The notes under the pieces: model-generated
Told to the model about the DNA's origin: nothing
Database searches by the model: none
Seen by the model: only the letters and a program-made list of their open reading frames with translations
Shown here: positions 34,380 to 44,197 of the stretch, one piece after another
Position numbering within the stretch: the first letter of the stretch is position 1
Layout of the letters: every line of letters begins with the position of its first letter
Source: JAHBXL01 sp964409775
Lineage (GTDB): Bacteria; Planctomycetota; Phycisphaerae; Phycisphaerales; UBA1924
Length of the DNA: 64,000 nucleotides
NCBI GenBank assembly: GCA_964409775.1
Contig: CAYPEI010000013.1
Span: forward strand, 1-64,000
Direction: 5' to 3'
Made by a program: the position numbers and the translations under genes

Positions 34380-37300
34380 TCAGCCGCACACGCCGGTGCC
34401 GGAGAACCACAGGCTGAGGAACGCGAAGATGTCCGGGACTTCGACCGCGGCGTTGCCGTCGACGTTGGCCCGCGGGTCCTGCGCAAACCACGCCGAGAGG
34501 AACGCGAAGATGTCCGGGACCTCGACGATCCCGTTGGCGTCGAAGTCGGCCGGGCAGTAGACGATCGTCATGTTGCCGCTGCCGGTGGCGCCGTTGAAGC
34601 CGCCGACGCGGATGGTGTAGTTGCGTCCGATGCGCGAGGCGATCCGGACCTGCGACGCCAGGCCGCCCGTCCCGCACGCGTCGTCGTTGCAGACGAGCAG
34701 TCGTGCATCGAGGTTGGTGCAGCCCGCATCGTCGTAGACGGCGAGTCTGGTGTCGTAGTTGGCGTCGCACAGGCCGATGCGGATCGAGCCCGGGCACTGC
34801 GACGGGTGGTTGTACCAGATGTCGTTGCTCACCAGGTCGCTGCCGAAGGCCAGGCAGCCCGGGTGGGCCGGCCCGTCGGTGGTGGCGCCGACGGTCGTGA
34901 ACGGCGTGTTGCCGATGCCCACGCCCTCTCGGTTGGCGCAGTTGTCGTTGGCCGGCCCCGGCGGCGGGCAGGCCGGGCCCGAGATCACCAGCGTGCCGGT
35001 GCCGGTCGCGGTGGTGAAGCCGCCGATGCGGACCAGGTACGGCGTCCCGGCGACGGCCGTGAACGTCAGTTGCGACCGCAGGTTGCTGGTGCCGCAGGAG
35101 TCGTCGTTGCACGCCAGCACCGAGCCGGTGGCCGACGGGCAGGACGCCCCGGGGTAGACGGCGATGCGCGAGTCGTAGGTTGCATCGCAGATGTTCAGCG
35201 TCACGGTGCCGCTCGCGCAGCCCGTCCAGCGGAACCACACGTCGGAGTTCACTTGGCTGTCGCCGGCGTTGTTGCACAGCGCCTCCGTCGGACCGTCGGT
35301 CGTCGCGCCGACGGTCGTGAACGCCGTGCTGCCATAGCCGGAGATCACCGTCGCCGCGGAGCAGGCGTTGTTCGGCGGGGCTGTCGGCCCGCACGACGGG
35401 CCGGTCAGCGTGAGCGTGCCGGACCCGACCGCGCCGTTATAGCCGCCCAGGCGGATGCGGTACTGCGTGCCCGCCGTCGCCGTCCACGTCAGGCGCGAGG
35501 AAAGGCCAGTCCCGCACCCGGAGGTGTCGTCGTTGCACCCGACCTGCGTCAGCGACCCGCACGCGCCGGTGTAGACCGCGATGACCGTGTCGAAGTTGCC
35601 GCCCGTGCACGAGTCCACCGTGTGGCTGCCCGCGGCGCACGCGGTGTACGTGTACCAGATGTCGTTGCCGATCTGGTTGCCCGAGCCGCATGTCGTCGGT
35701 GTCGGGCCGTCGGTCGTGGCGCCGACGTTGGTGAATGCCGTCGCGCCATAACCGGTCAGCGCGATCGGGCTGGAGCACGAGTCGCCCGCGGGCCCCGCGG
35801 GTCCGCACGAGGGGCCGGTCAGGACGAGGTTGCCGGTGCCGTACCCCTGGCCCTGCGTGGTGTTGTTGGTGAAACTGCCGACGCGGATCCGGTACGTCTG
35901 CCCGGAGGTGGCCGCGAAGGTCACGCTCGATTGCAGCGAGCCGGCGCCGCAGGCCGTGGAGTCGTCGTTGCAGGCGATGGCGGCGTTGGCCGCGGCCGGG
36001 CATGCGCTGCCGTAGACCGCGATCCGCGTATCGAACGTCGCGCCGCACGTGCTCACCGTGTGGTCGCCCGTCGAGCAGGCCGTGTAGGTGTACCAGATGT
36101 CGTTGTAGACCTGGTTGCTGCCCGAGATGTTGCACAACGTCTCGGCGGGCCCGTCGGTCGTCGCGCCCGTTGTGTCGAAGGGGAACGTGCCGTAGGCGCT
36201 CAGGTTCGCGGCGTTGGCGCAGGCGTTGTTCGCCGGTTCGACCGGTCCGCCCGATCCGCCCGGCACCTGGATGTTGCCCGAGACGCTCGTGGGCGAACCC
36301 GGCTTGAAGAGGTTGATCGTCGCGCTGCCCTGCGCCGGCGCGGCGTTGGCGTCGAACCAGAAGTTGTAGATCGTGTCCCACCGCAGCGCGTTCGCGTTCA
36401 CGTTCGCCGCGTACGTCTGTGTGTTCCAGGTGATCTGCGTCGAGGATGCAGCCCCGGTCCAGTCCGTAAGGCTGTACGGCTCGCCGGAGTGGTAGTCGAC
36501 GTCGGAGAACCCGATGTTGGTGACGGTCGTGCCCGAGGGGATGGGAATGACGAACGCCTGGCCCGAGCGGTCGGAGTTGAAGTTCTGGATGGCGTACTCG
36601 TAGTGCCAGTTGCCGCCGCCCAGGCTCGTCGCCTTCATCGCGACGATGAATCGTCCCTCGCCGGGGACATCGAAGTTCACCAGTTGCACCGTCGCGTCGC
36701 TGTCCTTCCACGCCTGCAGCGCGGGCTTCATCTGCTGCGTGGCCGCCGTATAGGTGATCGCCGTCGACGTGATCGTGCACGCCCGGTACGACTGGTTGTT
36801 CAGCCCGTTGCCCGCCAGCGCATCCTGCGGCTGCACGTACATGCTCGACACGAAGTACGAAGCGCCCGAGACGCCCAGCAGCGCCGGCGCGGCCTGCAGC
36901 CGCTTGAACGCCGCGCCCGAGCCCGAGCCCTGGTTGCTCCACGGATACAGGAACGCGCCGGTGAACGCGTTCACCTCGCTCTTGGGCCCGAGGCCCGACT
37001 GCTGGCCGTTCAGCCCCGAGTCATACGGGTCCGAGCAGCCGGGGAACAGCGCCGAGCAGTCGCCGCCGGGCGTGCACGTCGAGCAGAAGTTCCCCTGCAG
37101 CGCGCAGAAGCCGTGTTTCAGCCACGCCTGGCCGAGTTGCGTGAAGCGCCCGTTCGCGAGGCGGTACATGTTCTGCGAGATGACCGGGTGCTGGGTCGTC
37201 GTTGACACCCACGCCAGCGGCGTGTCGCCCAGGTTGCACGAGCGCGTGCCGATCGAGAACACGCCCGAGGCGTAGTTGCTCATGCCGTACACCTCGCCCA

Positions 37301-37391
37301 CGATCACGTCGGGCCCGGCCGACGCGGCGCCGGCAACGAGTGCCACCGTCGCTGCGCACAGCGCAGCGCGCACAGACACATCTCGTACCAT
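34380..37391 (-). CDS. Large secreted protein with four PPC-like repeats and dockerin tail
   Basis: A 1003-residue exported protein. The ATG at 37391 has AGGAG 8 bases upstream and a clear signal peptide (AALCAATVALVAGAASAG). Residues about 25-380 are a unique domain with Cys pairs (CALQGNFCSTCTPGGDC). Then four ~120-residue repeats follow, each with GATTDGP, NDIWY, an AVY strand, CNDD, and a TYRIRVG-like strand. They resemble bacterial pre-peptidase C-terminal (PPC) beta-sandwich domains. The C-terminus has DFDANGIVEVPDIFAFLSAW and a second EVPDIFAFLSLWFSG, the dockerin-like unit also found at 10.6 and 59.2 kb. Single-gene unit with its own promoter and terminator. Probably surface-attached; substrate unknown. 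Confidence 0.8.
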   Translation of the reverse strand: MVRDVSVRAALCAATVALVAGAASAGPDVIVGEVYGMSNYASGVFSIGTRSCNLGDTPLAWVSTTTQHPVISQNMYRLANGRFTQLGQAWLKHGFCALQGNFCSTCTPGGDCSALFPGCSDPYDSGLNGQQSGLGPKSEVNAFTGAFLYPWSNQGSGSGAAFKRLQAAPALLGVSGASYFVSSMYVQPQDALAGNGLNNQSYRACTITSTAITYTAATQQMKPALQAWKDSDATVQLVNFDVPGEGRFIVAMKATSLGGGNWHYEYAIQNFNSDRSGQAFVIPIPSGTTVTNIGFSDVDYHSGEPYSLTDWTGAASSTQITWNTQTYAANVNANALRWDTIYNFWFDANAAPAQGSATINLFKPGSPTSVSGNIQVPGGSGGPVEPANNACANAANLSAYGTFPFDTTGATTDGPAETLCNISGSNQVYNDIWYTYTACSTGDHTVSTCGATFDTRIAVYGSACPAAANAAIACNDDSTACGAGSLQSSVTFAATSGQTYRIRVGSFTNNTTQGQGYGTGNLVLTGPSCGPAGPAGDSCSSPIALTGYGATAFTNVGATTDGPTPTTCGSGNQIGNDIWYTYTACAAGSHTVDSCTGGNFDTVIAVYTGACGSLTQVGCNDDTSGCGTGLSSRLTWTATAGTQYRIRLGGYNGAVGSGTLTLTGPSCGPTAPPNNACSAATVISGYGSTAFTTVGATTDGPTEALCNNAGDSQVNSDVWFRWTGCASGTVTLNICDATYDSRIAVYPGASCPSATGSVLACNDDSCGTSNLRSQLTFTAVAGTPYLVRIGGFTTATGTGTLVISGPACPPPGPANDNCANREGVGIGNTPFTTVGATTDGPAHPGCLAFGSDLVSNDIWYNHPSQCPGSIRIGLCDANYDTRLAVYDDAGCTNLDARLLVCNDDACGTGGLASQVRIASRIGRNYTIRVGGFNGATGSGNMTIVYCPADFDANGIVEVPDIFAFLSAWFAQDPRANVDGNAAVEVPDIFAFLSLWFSGTGVCG

Positions 37392-37502
37392 GGAGAATCT
37401 CCTCTTCTGCTGCAAATGCCCAGATAACAAGGGTTTGTGACCGAGAACGCGTCCACCACCGGCCCGGAATCCGGGCGCGGCCACCACGAAATCGACTTGT
37501 GC

Positions 37503-37534
37503 AGTCTAACCCACACCCACTTGCATGCAAGTCG
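37503..37534 (-). promoter_or_regulatory. Predicted promoter of the 34380-37391 gene
   Basis: On the minus strand TTGCAT (37525-37530) is 16 bases from TAGACT (37503-37508). The -35 lies in CGACTTGCA (37526-37534) and in the palindrome ACTTGCATGCAAGT (37519-37532). The leader would be about 105 bases. Confidence 0.5.
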
Positions 37535-37596
37535 CTTGGGAGAACTCCTGCGTCCCGGAGCATTCCCGGACCGGCTCTCCCCGGCCCAAGCCCCGG

Positions 37597-40476
37597 TTAT
37601 GGCACGACAACCGCCTTGTTCAGCCGCTCGGCCTCCTCGTTGTCCGCCAGGCTGATGACCACCCGCCGGCCCTTCAGCGAGACCGCCCCGTTCTTCAGCA
37701 GGAACCGCCGCGAAACTGTCTGCCCGGGGTTGAGGTTGCTCAGGTAGAGTTGCTGCGTCGGGAAGCCCCACGCCGCGGCCTCCAGCCGCAGGGCCCGGGT
37801 CCGCGCCCCTTTGTTGGTGACCGAGGCCACGACAACGGCGTCCGGGCCGTCGAGGCCGGGCGACAGCGCCACCTCGGCCTGAAGGTCCAGGTCCTCCAGG
37901 CCGATCTCCAGCGGCGAACGCAGGCGGATCGGCGGATACTCGCGATCGGCCTGCACGCGCGCCACCAGCCACAGGTCCTTGGTCCCGGCGATCTGCGATG
38001 CGCCGAACGAGATCGTGAGCGGGATCCGGATGGTCTCGCCGGGCGCGGCGGCAAACTCCACCACGCCCTGCGGCCAGAAGGTCCAGTCGGCCCGGCGCGA
38101 CAGCGAGTCATCCGCATCCTTCACCTGCACCTGGCCCGCGATGCGCATCGGCCAGGGATTGTTCAGCACGATCGCCCCCTCGTGCTCGGTGGCGACGGCG
38201 CGGAGGAACGACGGCTCGATCCTCGCGCCCGCCGCGAAGAGTGCGAGATACGGCTCCGCGCCCTCGATGAAGACCGGCGTCTGCCCGAGCCGCACGATCG
38301 AGCGCTCCTTCGACGCCTGCACGCCGCGGATCTCGTTCCCGAAGACGTCGTGCACGGCCAGGTCCGATCCCAGGGCGGTGACATCGACAAAGGCCTCCGA
38401 ATCGGAGGCGGAGACATTCCACGCCGCGAGGCACCCGCGCGTGAGTTCTCCGCCGGGCCGGCGCGCCGCCAGGATCAGGCACCGCACCCCGGGTTGACCG
38501 GGAAACTCGCCGATGACCCGGCGCCCGTCCAGCCGCGCGATGACCTCGCGCAGCACCGGGAGCAGGGGCGACGGAGCGATCGTCGCATCGTCGCCCATGC
38601 GGCGCCCCCAGGGCTGCGCGATTGCCAGCCGCGGCGGCCTGCCCGAACTCCCCGGTTCGCCCGCATCGAACGCGCCCCAGAACTCCAGCGCCCGCCGCGC
38701 GAGTTCGGCGACCCCCGCCGCCGGGCCGAACGTCTCCGGATCCGGGAGTTCGACCAGCGCGGTGAGTTCGGGCGCATCGCCCAGACCGGCCCACGACTCG
38801 GCGATGCGACGCATGCCGTCCCGCGAGTCGAATCCGGCCGGGATGCTCAGCGTAACCAGGTCGGCCCGCCCGCGCGGCGAGCCGGTCTGGGCGAACAACG
38901 CCCCGGCGGGATCGATCTCCGCGCGCCACGGCACGCCGATCATCGGCCCCGGCACCACCCGCGCCAGCGTGTCGCGGTACAGCCGCAAGGCGCCCGCGGG
39001 GTCCGAGTCCCAGAACCACGCGTCGGTCCCGCTCGGACCGATCTGGTACCGCAGGAGCCGCTGGCCGAACAGGTCCAGCAGTTCGCCCAGCGGGCCGAAC
39101 CACTTCTCCGGCGCGAGCCGCGCCAGTTCGCCCATCTCGGCCGGATCGATCGCCAGTTGGGCCGCGACATCCGAGGGCGCGCCGGGGATGCACAGCGTGA
39201 TCTCCTGCCCCGAACGAAGCAGCCGCTCGATCGGCGCCCGCCTTCTGGGCGTGGTCGCGCCGATCTCGGTCGAGAGCAGCGTCGAGTCCCACGCGGGCAG
39301 GATCACAAAGCCGGAGTGGATCTTCGCCGCCGTGTCCGCGATGACCGACTCGGGCGTGGGGTCTTCGGCGCTGATCGCGATGCCGAAACGCCGCCGCTCC
39401 TGCCCCGAGGCGCCCAGTTCCGGCGACAGCCACACCAGCGGCGTTCGCGAACGCGACACGACCCGTCCGCCCGCGGTAATGGCCAACTCGGCGGTGTACC
39501 AGCCGTACGCGGGCAGCCTCGGCGTCCAGCGCAGCGGCTTGCCGCCCGGATCGACCGGCGACGAGAACGAATCCACCTGCACGCCGTTGAGGTCGCGCAT
39601 GCGCAGGTCCGCCGTCAGCAGGTCGCCGCCAAGGTCGCGGACCACCGCCTCGATGACCACCGGCTCGGGTGCCACCACGATGTTGCCCGGCGGGCTGGTG
39701 CCCAGCCGGACTCGCGGCACCTGCAGCACCATCACATCGTCGAACCACGCCCCGCCCGAGACATCCTCGCGCCGGATCTCGTGCCGGCCCAGCCGCGGGT
39801 CCGTCGGCAGAAACTGATCAGGCTGGAGCAGTTCGAGTTCGATCTGCAGCCACGCCGCGCCCGGCGCGGCCCGCCCGAGTTCGGCCGAGAGTTCCACCCA
39901 CGCCCCGGCCGTGTCCGGCGGCGCGGGCATCGAACGCACCTCGGTGCCGGGCACCGTGGCGAGTCGGTCGTTCAGGAATCGGGCCGTCAGGAAGGCCCGG
40001 GCGTGCCGCAGGCCCGCCGTCCGCACTCTCGCCGTCACCGCATAGTCCGCGTCAACAAAGACCGCGACCTCGCCGGGCTTGAGCCGCAGCGCCGAACTCC
40101 CGCCGCGCGTCGCGATCAGGACCGACGTCGTGCCCGATGCGCCGGTTGTGAAGTCAAACGCCGGCTCGTTGTGCTCGGGGAAGCCCGGCCGGCGGACGTT
40201 GGCCCGGGGGTTGTCGATCGCCCGTTCCCACCCGTCCGGGATGGGGTGGGGGTTCCGGGGCTCCTCGAAGTCGAAGATGCGGGTGACGCGCCGGGCGCCC
40301 ACCGGCCGCGCAATCCCGTCGGCATCCGGCGGCTGGGCCGCTGCCGATCCCGCCGCCGAGATCGCGACCCATGCGCCGATCGCCGCCGCCAGCGCCGTGC
40401 GCATCCACGCGGCGGCCGGGCGGCAGTTCGCTCCCGGCCCCCGGCGCGCATCGACAGCCTTCTGGTGCAGATCCAT
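37597..40476 (-). CDS. Large exported protein of unknown function
   Basis: A 959-residue protein. The ATG at 40476 gives a long N-region; an internal ATG at 40404 (MRTALAAAIGAWVAISAAGS) would place a normal signal peptide at the start. Residues about 65-260 look like a carbohydrate-binding beta-sandwich (IFDFEEPRNPHPIPDGWERA, then GAWFDDVMVLQVP). The middle has TAGLRHARAFLTARF and a TIM-barrel-like stretch with YQIGPSGTDAWFWDSDP. The C-terminal ~250 residues look like Ig-like or NEW3-type strands (VVVASVTNKGARTRALRLEA). No catalytic motif is recognised. Divergent from the methyltransferase gene at 40570. Confidence 0.7.
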   Translation of the reverse strand: MDLHQKAVDARRGPGANCRPAAAWMRTALAAAIGAWVAISAAGSAAAQPPDADGIARPVGARRVTRIFDFEEPRNPHPIPDGWERAIDNPRANVRRPGFPEHNEPAFDFTTGASGTTSVLIATRGGSSALRLKPGEVAVFVDADYAVTARVRTAGLRHARAFLTARFLNDRLATVPGTEVRSMPAPPDTAGAWVELSAELGRAAPGAAWLQIELELLQPDQFLPTDPRLGRHEIRREDVSGGAWFDDVMVLQVPRVRLGTSPPGNIVVAPEPVVIEAVVRDLGGDLLTADLRMRDLNGVQVDSFSSPVDPGGKPLRWTPRLPAYGWYTAELAITAGGRVVSRSRTPLVWLSPELGASGQERRRFGIAISAEDPTPESVIADTAAKIHSGFVILPAWDSTLLSTEIGATTPRRRAPIERLLRSGQEITLCIPGAPSDVAAQLAIDPAEMGELARLAPEKWFGPLGELLDLFGQRLLRYQIGPSGTDAWFWDSDPAGALRLYRDTLARVVPGPMIGVPWRAEIDPAGALFAQTGSPRGRADLVTLSIPAGFDSRDGMRRIAESWAGLGDAPELTALVELPDPETFGPAAGVAELARRALEFWGAFDAGEPGSSGRPPRLAIAQPWGRRMGDDATIAPSPLLPVLREVIARLDGRRVIGEFPGQPGVRCLILAARRPGGELTRGCLAAWNVSASDSEAFVDVTALGSDLAVHDVFGNEIRGVQASKERSIVRLGQTPVFIEGAEPYLALFAAGARIEPSFLRAVATEHEGAIVLNNPWPMRIAGQVQVKDADDSLSRRADWTFWPQGVVEFAAAPGETIRIPLTISFGASQIAGTKDLWLVARVQADREYPPIRLRSPLEIGLEDLDLQAEVALSPGLDGPDAVVVASVTNKGARTRALRLEAAAWGFPTQQLYLSNLNPGQTVSRRFLLKNGAVSLKGRRVVISLADNEEAERLNKAVVVP

Positions 40477-40569
40477 GGGGCTGTTATCGGCACTCTCGGG
40501 CGGTGCCGGTCAACAACACCCCCCTCCACCCGCCCCGGCTCCGGCCCTGCCCGGGGTATCCTCGGCCCG

Positions 40570-41790
40570 ATGATCGGCAACGCGGAGACCTGGCGCAGGC
40601 TGACCGAGGCGGACTCCGCCGAACTCTGTGCCGCCGCCGCGGGCGGTGCGACGCTCTCCGTCGCCCGGGTCGCCGCGCTCCGGAAACGGTTCCCCGCCGA
40701 GTTGGTGGCCGCGGCGGCGGAACTGGGCGAGGCCAGAAAGCGGGCCGCGGCCAAGTTTGGCGAACAACGCGCCGCGTCGCTCCTCGCCGACCGGGCCGGG
40801 GTCGAGATGGCCAGTTCCATGGCCGTGGCGGCACACAAGGCCGCGCGACTGGTGCAGGTCGCCGGACGCGGAGCACGCGTGGCCGACCTGTGCTGCGGCA
40901 TCGGCGGCGACGCGATGGCGATGCAGGCGGCAGGGCTCGATGTCGTCGGCGTCGATGCCGACCCCGTGCGGGCGTGGATGTGCGGCCTGAACGCCCGCTG
41001 CCCAACCCTGCACGCCCGGGTGGAGGATGCATCGTGGCGGGCGGCGTGGTTTCACCTGGACCCCGCGCGCCGCACCGCCGAGGGTCGCCGCACCTTCCGG
41101 CTCGAGGACCTCGTCCCGGGCCCGGATGTGTGGCGCACGGTGATCGACCTCGCACGGGCGGCTGCGCCGGGCGAGCCCTTCGGCGGAGCGATCAAACTCG
41201 GACCCGGCGCAGATGATGCGGAGGTGCGCGCGGCGCTGGGCGCGGGTGTCCCGGTCGAGGTCGAGTACATCAGCGAGAACGGGCGGATGGCGCAGGCCGT
41301 GGCCTGGGTAGGCGCGGCGGCGACGGGCGCGAGCGTCCGCGCGACGATGCTGCGCGACGGCCGCGACTGGTCGATCGCGGGCGATCGTGGCGAGGCGATG
41401 GAGGGGGCGATGGGGACGTATCTGCTTGAAGCGGACGACGCCGCCGAGCGAGCGGGCCTCTTGGGCCTGCTCGCCGGGCGCATCGGGGCAAGGTCGCTCT
41501 GCCCGGGCATCGGGCTGCTCACGGCCGATCACGCCGCGAACGATGCGTGGTTCAGCAGTTTCCAGATCCTCGCCCGCATGCCGTGGAGCGAGAAGCGCGT
41601 GCGTGCGTGGCTGCGCGAGCACGACGGCGGCCCGGTCGAAGTGAAGACCCGCGCCCGCGCGGTGGAGCCCGACGGGCTCCAGGTGCGGCTTCGCGCCGCC
41701 GGAAGCACGGCGTTCACGATCTTCGTGCTGCGGATCGGGCGCGAGTTGGAGGCCTTCATCACCACGCGGGCGGCATGTCCTGCCGTGTGA
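40570..41790 (+). CDS. THUMP-like class I SAM-dependent methyltransferase
   Basis: A 406-residue protein. The N-terminal ~90 residues are helical (FPAELVAAAAELGEARKRAA, then KFGEQRAASLLADRAGVEMA). A Rossmann methyltransferase domain follows with motif I VADLCCGIGGDAMAMQAAGL and motif II DVVGVDADPVRAWMC, then FHLDPARRTAEGRRTFRLED with a DPAR in place of NPPY. The last part fits the THUMP-like C-terminal domain seen in bacterial relatives. The DPxR motif and layout suggest an RNA or small-molecule methyltransferase; substrate is not known. A 1.4-kb frame extends upstream antisense to the previous gene but has no coding support. Confidence 0.8.
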   Translation: MIGNAETWRRLTEADSAELCAAAAGGATLSVARVAALRKRFPAELVAAAAELGEARKRAAAKFGEQRAASLLADRAGVEMASSMAVAAHKAARLVQVAGRGARVADLCCGIGGDAMAMQAAGLDVVGVDADPVRAWMCGLNARCPTLHARVEDASWRAAWFHLDPARRTAEGRRTFRLEDLVPGPDVWRTVIDLARAAAPGEPFGGAIKLGPGADDAEVRAALGAGVPVEVEYISENGRMAQAVAWVGAAATGASVRATMLRDGRDWSIAGDRGEAMEGAMGTYLLEADDAAERAGLLGLLAGRIGARSLCPGIGLLTADHAANDAWFSSFQILARMPWSEKRVRAWLREHDGGPVEVKTRARAVEPDGLQVRLRAAGSTAFTIFVLRIGRELEAFITTRAACPAV

Positions 41791-41805
41791 GTCCGCCGCA
41801 CGCCG

Positions 41806-42249
41806 TCACAGCCGCATCAGGTCGTCGACGCAGCCGGCGCAATAGGCGTCGCTCGCGCGCGCGGGCGCGGCCCGATGCGGCTCGCGCTGCTGCATCGCGT
41901 CGAGCATCTCGACGACCTCCGCGACGCCCGCCCGCCGGCTCAGCCCGGCCGTGACGACCTCGCCGGATGCGCCCGCAACGCCGACCGCGACTCCCCGATC
42001 GCCGGGAACGGCCGCGCGGTTCGCGCCGGGGCCGGGCCGCAACGCGATGATCGCCGCCAGCGCCACAGCCGCGGCCGCGGCAAGCAGCGTCGTCAGCCGC
42101 CGCGCCATCCGCGATCCCCGCGCAGGCCGCGTCGACTTCACCGTGCGGAGGAACTGCGGGCCCGGCTCGATCAATCGCGAGCGTTCGGCGGCGCCCCATT
42201 CATCGAGACGGGCTTCCACGGTATTCGCCGATGGCTTGGGGTCAGTCAT
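41806..42249 (-). CDS. Membrane protein, candidate anti-sigma factor
   Basis: A 147-residue protein with a soluble N-terminus of about 45 residues, one membrane helix (LTTLLAAAAAVALAAIIAL) and an extracytoplasmic tail that ends in YCAGCVDDLMRL. The ATG at 42249 overlaps the end of the sigma factor gene, implying coupled translation. The position right after an ECF sigma gene and the single-helix layout suggest an anti-sigma factor. The zinc motif HxxxCxxC of ZAS-type anti-sigmas is absent; only a C-terminal CxxC is seen. Confidence 0.6.
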   Translation of the reverse strand: MTDPKPSANTVEARLDEWGAAERSRLIEPGPQFLRTVKSTRPARGSRMARRLTTLLAAAAAVALAAIIALRPGPGANRAAVPGDRGVAVGVAGASGEVVTAGLSRRAGVAEVVEMLDAMQQREPHRAAPARASDAYCAGCVDDLMRL

Positions 42250-42835
42250 GGTGCACCAGGTGGGGCCGCGCCGATCCCGCGGCCGGAGGACAGTTCGGAC
42301 CGGACAACTCGAGCGATTCACGAAGTAACGTCAGTGCAGCGCGATACCGCGATGCCGCGGTGCTGCGGTTCACCCCCGTCGCCAGTTCGATCTGGTCGAA
42401 GGTGAGCCCGGCGATGTGCCTGAGCACGATCACCTCGCGCAGCCGCGGCGGGAGGGCATCCACGGCGTCGGCGACAGCGGGGTCCGTCGTCGGGCTGGGC
42501 GCGCTGCGCGGCTCCGGGCCCGCGCGTCCGCGCCGCGCCAGGTCGCGCCGGTGCGTGCGCAGCCAGTTGATCGCGGTGTTCCGCGTGATCCGCGCCAGCC
42601 AGGCGCCTGGGTCGCGCACCGCCAGCAGTTCGCGCTCGTCCACACGCATGATCCGGCAGAACGCCGATTGCACGATGTCGTCGGCATCCTGACCGTTCTC
42701 GCGGCGGCGAAGCACGGCACGGGCATACGCAACCAGCCCCGGCGCGTGCATGTTCCACAGCGCTCGCGCCGCGGCTTCATCGCCGCGACGGATCGCCAGC
42801 AGAGTCGCCGCGGGATGGGGCTCGTTCATCAGCAT
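42242..42835 (-). CDS. ECF RNA polymerase sigma factor
   Basis: A 197-residue sigma-70 family protein (ATG 42835 or 42829). Region 2 has YARAVLRRRENGQDADDIVQ, SAFCRIMR and DPGAWLARITRNTAINWLR. Region 4 has LPPRLREVIVLRHIAGLTFD and QIELATGVNRSTAASRYRAA. Residues 100-118 form a Pro/Arg-rich linker. Followed by a translationally coupled membrane protein, so activity is probably controlled from the envelope. Confidence 0.9.
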   Translation of the reverse strand: MLMNEPHPAATLLAIRRGDEAAARALWNMHAPGLVAYARAVLRRRENGQDADDIVQSAFCRIMRVDERELLAVRDPGAWLARITRNTAINWLRTHRRDLARRGRAGPEPRSAPSPTTDPAVADAVDALPPRLREVIVLRHIAGLTFDQIELATGVNRSTAASRYRAALTLLRESLELSGPNCPPAAGSARPHLVHHD

Positions 42836-42901
42836 GCGATCGTTGCGGGCAGAGCGCTCGACTGGAGGGAGGGAAGGGGCGGGGAGGTGGGGGTGGGGGA
42901 C

Positions 42902-44056
42902 TTACTCGCCGTCGTCGTGCGTCTCGGGCTCGGCGGCGGGGACGGGCTGAGCAGGGGATGGTGCGGCGGGTTGCGACATCCCGGCCTCCAGCAGCGCCGT
43001 CACGTCCTGAATCTCCTTCACGGCCTTGGTCGTCGAGGTGCGGCTCTTGGAGAGTGCCGGCGCGATGTTCCGCACCAGCACGCCGAACTCGCCCTTGGCA
43101 AGCCGCTCTTCCAGTTCCTTCAGGCGCACCTCGGCGTCCTTCGCGTCCCAGAGGTTCGTCAGCGTCGCGTAGTAGCGATCCAGCAGGTCCAACTGCGCGT
43201 CGATCTGCTCCTCGTTGAGTTTCTCGACGTCCTTCGCCGCCTCATCGCCGAGTTGCCAGCCGCGGAGTTTGCGTGCCAGTTCACGCCCGGCGTTCTCCCC
43301 CTTGCCCTTGTAGTTCGGGCGGATCGACGCCAGGGCCAGTTGCTTTTCCATCTGGATGCAGCCCCGCGTGCCGAACGAGTCCTTCGTCAGCAGGCTCCGC
43401 GCCGCCTTGATCACCTCGCGCCGCGCCGCATCGTTCATGCCGTAGTCCCGCGCCGTCATCTCGGCCTGCCCCAGCGCAAGCGACGAGATCGCCATCGACA
43501 CCAGCGACGAGATCAGAATCTTGTCCTGCGTCAGGTGGGCCGCCATGCGGAAGCAGGTGATCAGCCGCTCCGCCGCGTCATCCGTGCGCCCGCCGATCGC
43601 CAGCCGCCGGGCGTCCGCCGCCAGCACCCGCGAAAACTGCCGCATGTGCGAGAGATGCGGCAGCAGCGCGTCGAAGCCGTCCTCGTACCGGATGCCGAAG
43701 TCGGATGTCGGCAGTTTCGAAGCCTCCATCAGCCGCCGGATCAGCGGCTGGTTCTCCTCCAGCAGCACGCTCAGTTTCTCGCTCGGCGACCAGCCGGTCT
43801 CCGATCGATACTCCTCGGCCACGAGTTTCAGAAACTCCGGGCTAAACGTGTCGCGCAGCGTCATGTACTCCAAGGCCGCGTTCCTTTCCCGTGTTGCCGG
43901 CGTCTTGTACGCCGCCGCTTCCGCGGCCTTGCCCGTCCGGGAAGGCTGCCCCTGCGCGTGCGCTGTGCCGCTCGCAAACGTCATGAAAACGACCAGCCCG
44001 GCGGCAACGCCGAATGCTGCACGACGCGGGCGGGAAGTGGTATCGAGGGTGAACAT
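42902..44056 (-). CDS. Exported protein of unknown function
   Basis: A 384-residue protein. The ATG at 44056 has GGAG 8 bases upstream; the signal peptide is AFGVAAGLVVFMTFASGTAHAQ. The mature protein is almost entirely helical, with heptad-like stretches (EVRLKELEERLAKGEF) and an acidic, Pro/Ala-rich C-terminus. No family recognised. It lies 66 bases upstream of the ECF sigma gene on the same strand and may be co-transcribed. Helical layout resembles planctomycete exported proteins with repeated helices, but no repeat unit is defined. Confidence 0.6.
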   Translation of the reverse strand: MFTLDTTSRPRRAAFGVAAGLVVFMTFASGTAHAQGQPSRTGKAAEAAAYKTPATRERNAALEYMTLRDTFSPEFLKLVAEEYRSETGWSPSEKLSVLLEENQPLIRRLMEASKLPTSDFGIRYEDGFDALLPHLSHMRQFSRVLAADARRLAIGGRTDDAAERLITCFRMAAHLTQDKILISSLVSMAISSLALGQAEMTARDYGMNDAARREVIKAARSLLTKDSFGTRGCIQMEKQLALASIRPNYKGKGENAGRELARKLRGWQLGDEAAKDVEKLNEEQIDAQLDLLDRYYATLTNLWDAKDAEVRLKELEERLAKGEFGVLVRNIAPALSKSRTSTTKAVKEIQDVTALLEAGMSQPAAPSPAQPVPAAEPETHDDGE

Positions 44057-44197
44057 CTTGAGTGCTCCTGATAGTCTGATACGCGAGTTGGGCAAGCCGC
44101 CCACTCCTATCTGACACCGGCCGGGTGATTCTGTGTGATCGAATCAACCCGCCGCGGCACGATTCATCGGTCCAACCCCGAGCGGCATCCAAACACC

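Noticed and set aside
37525..40569. A 3-kb open frame antisense to the 37597-40476 gene, in frame with the methyltransferase
   Set aside because: Arg/Pro/His-rich with no family-like sequence; long antisense frames are expected in DNA with very high third-position GC. The methyltransferase starts at 40570.
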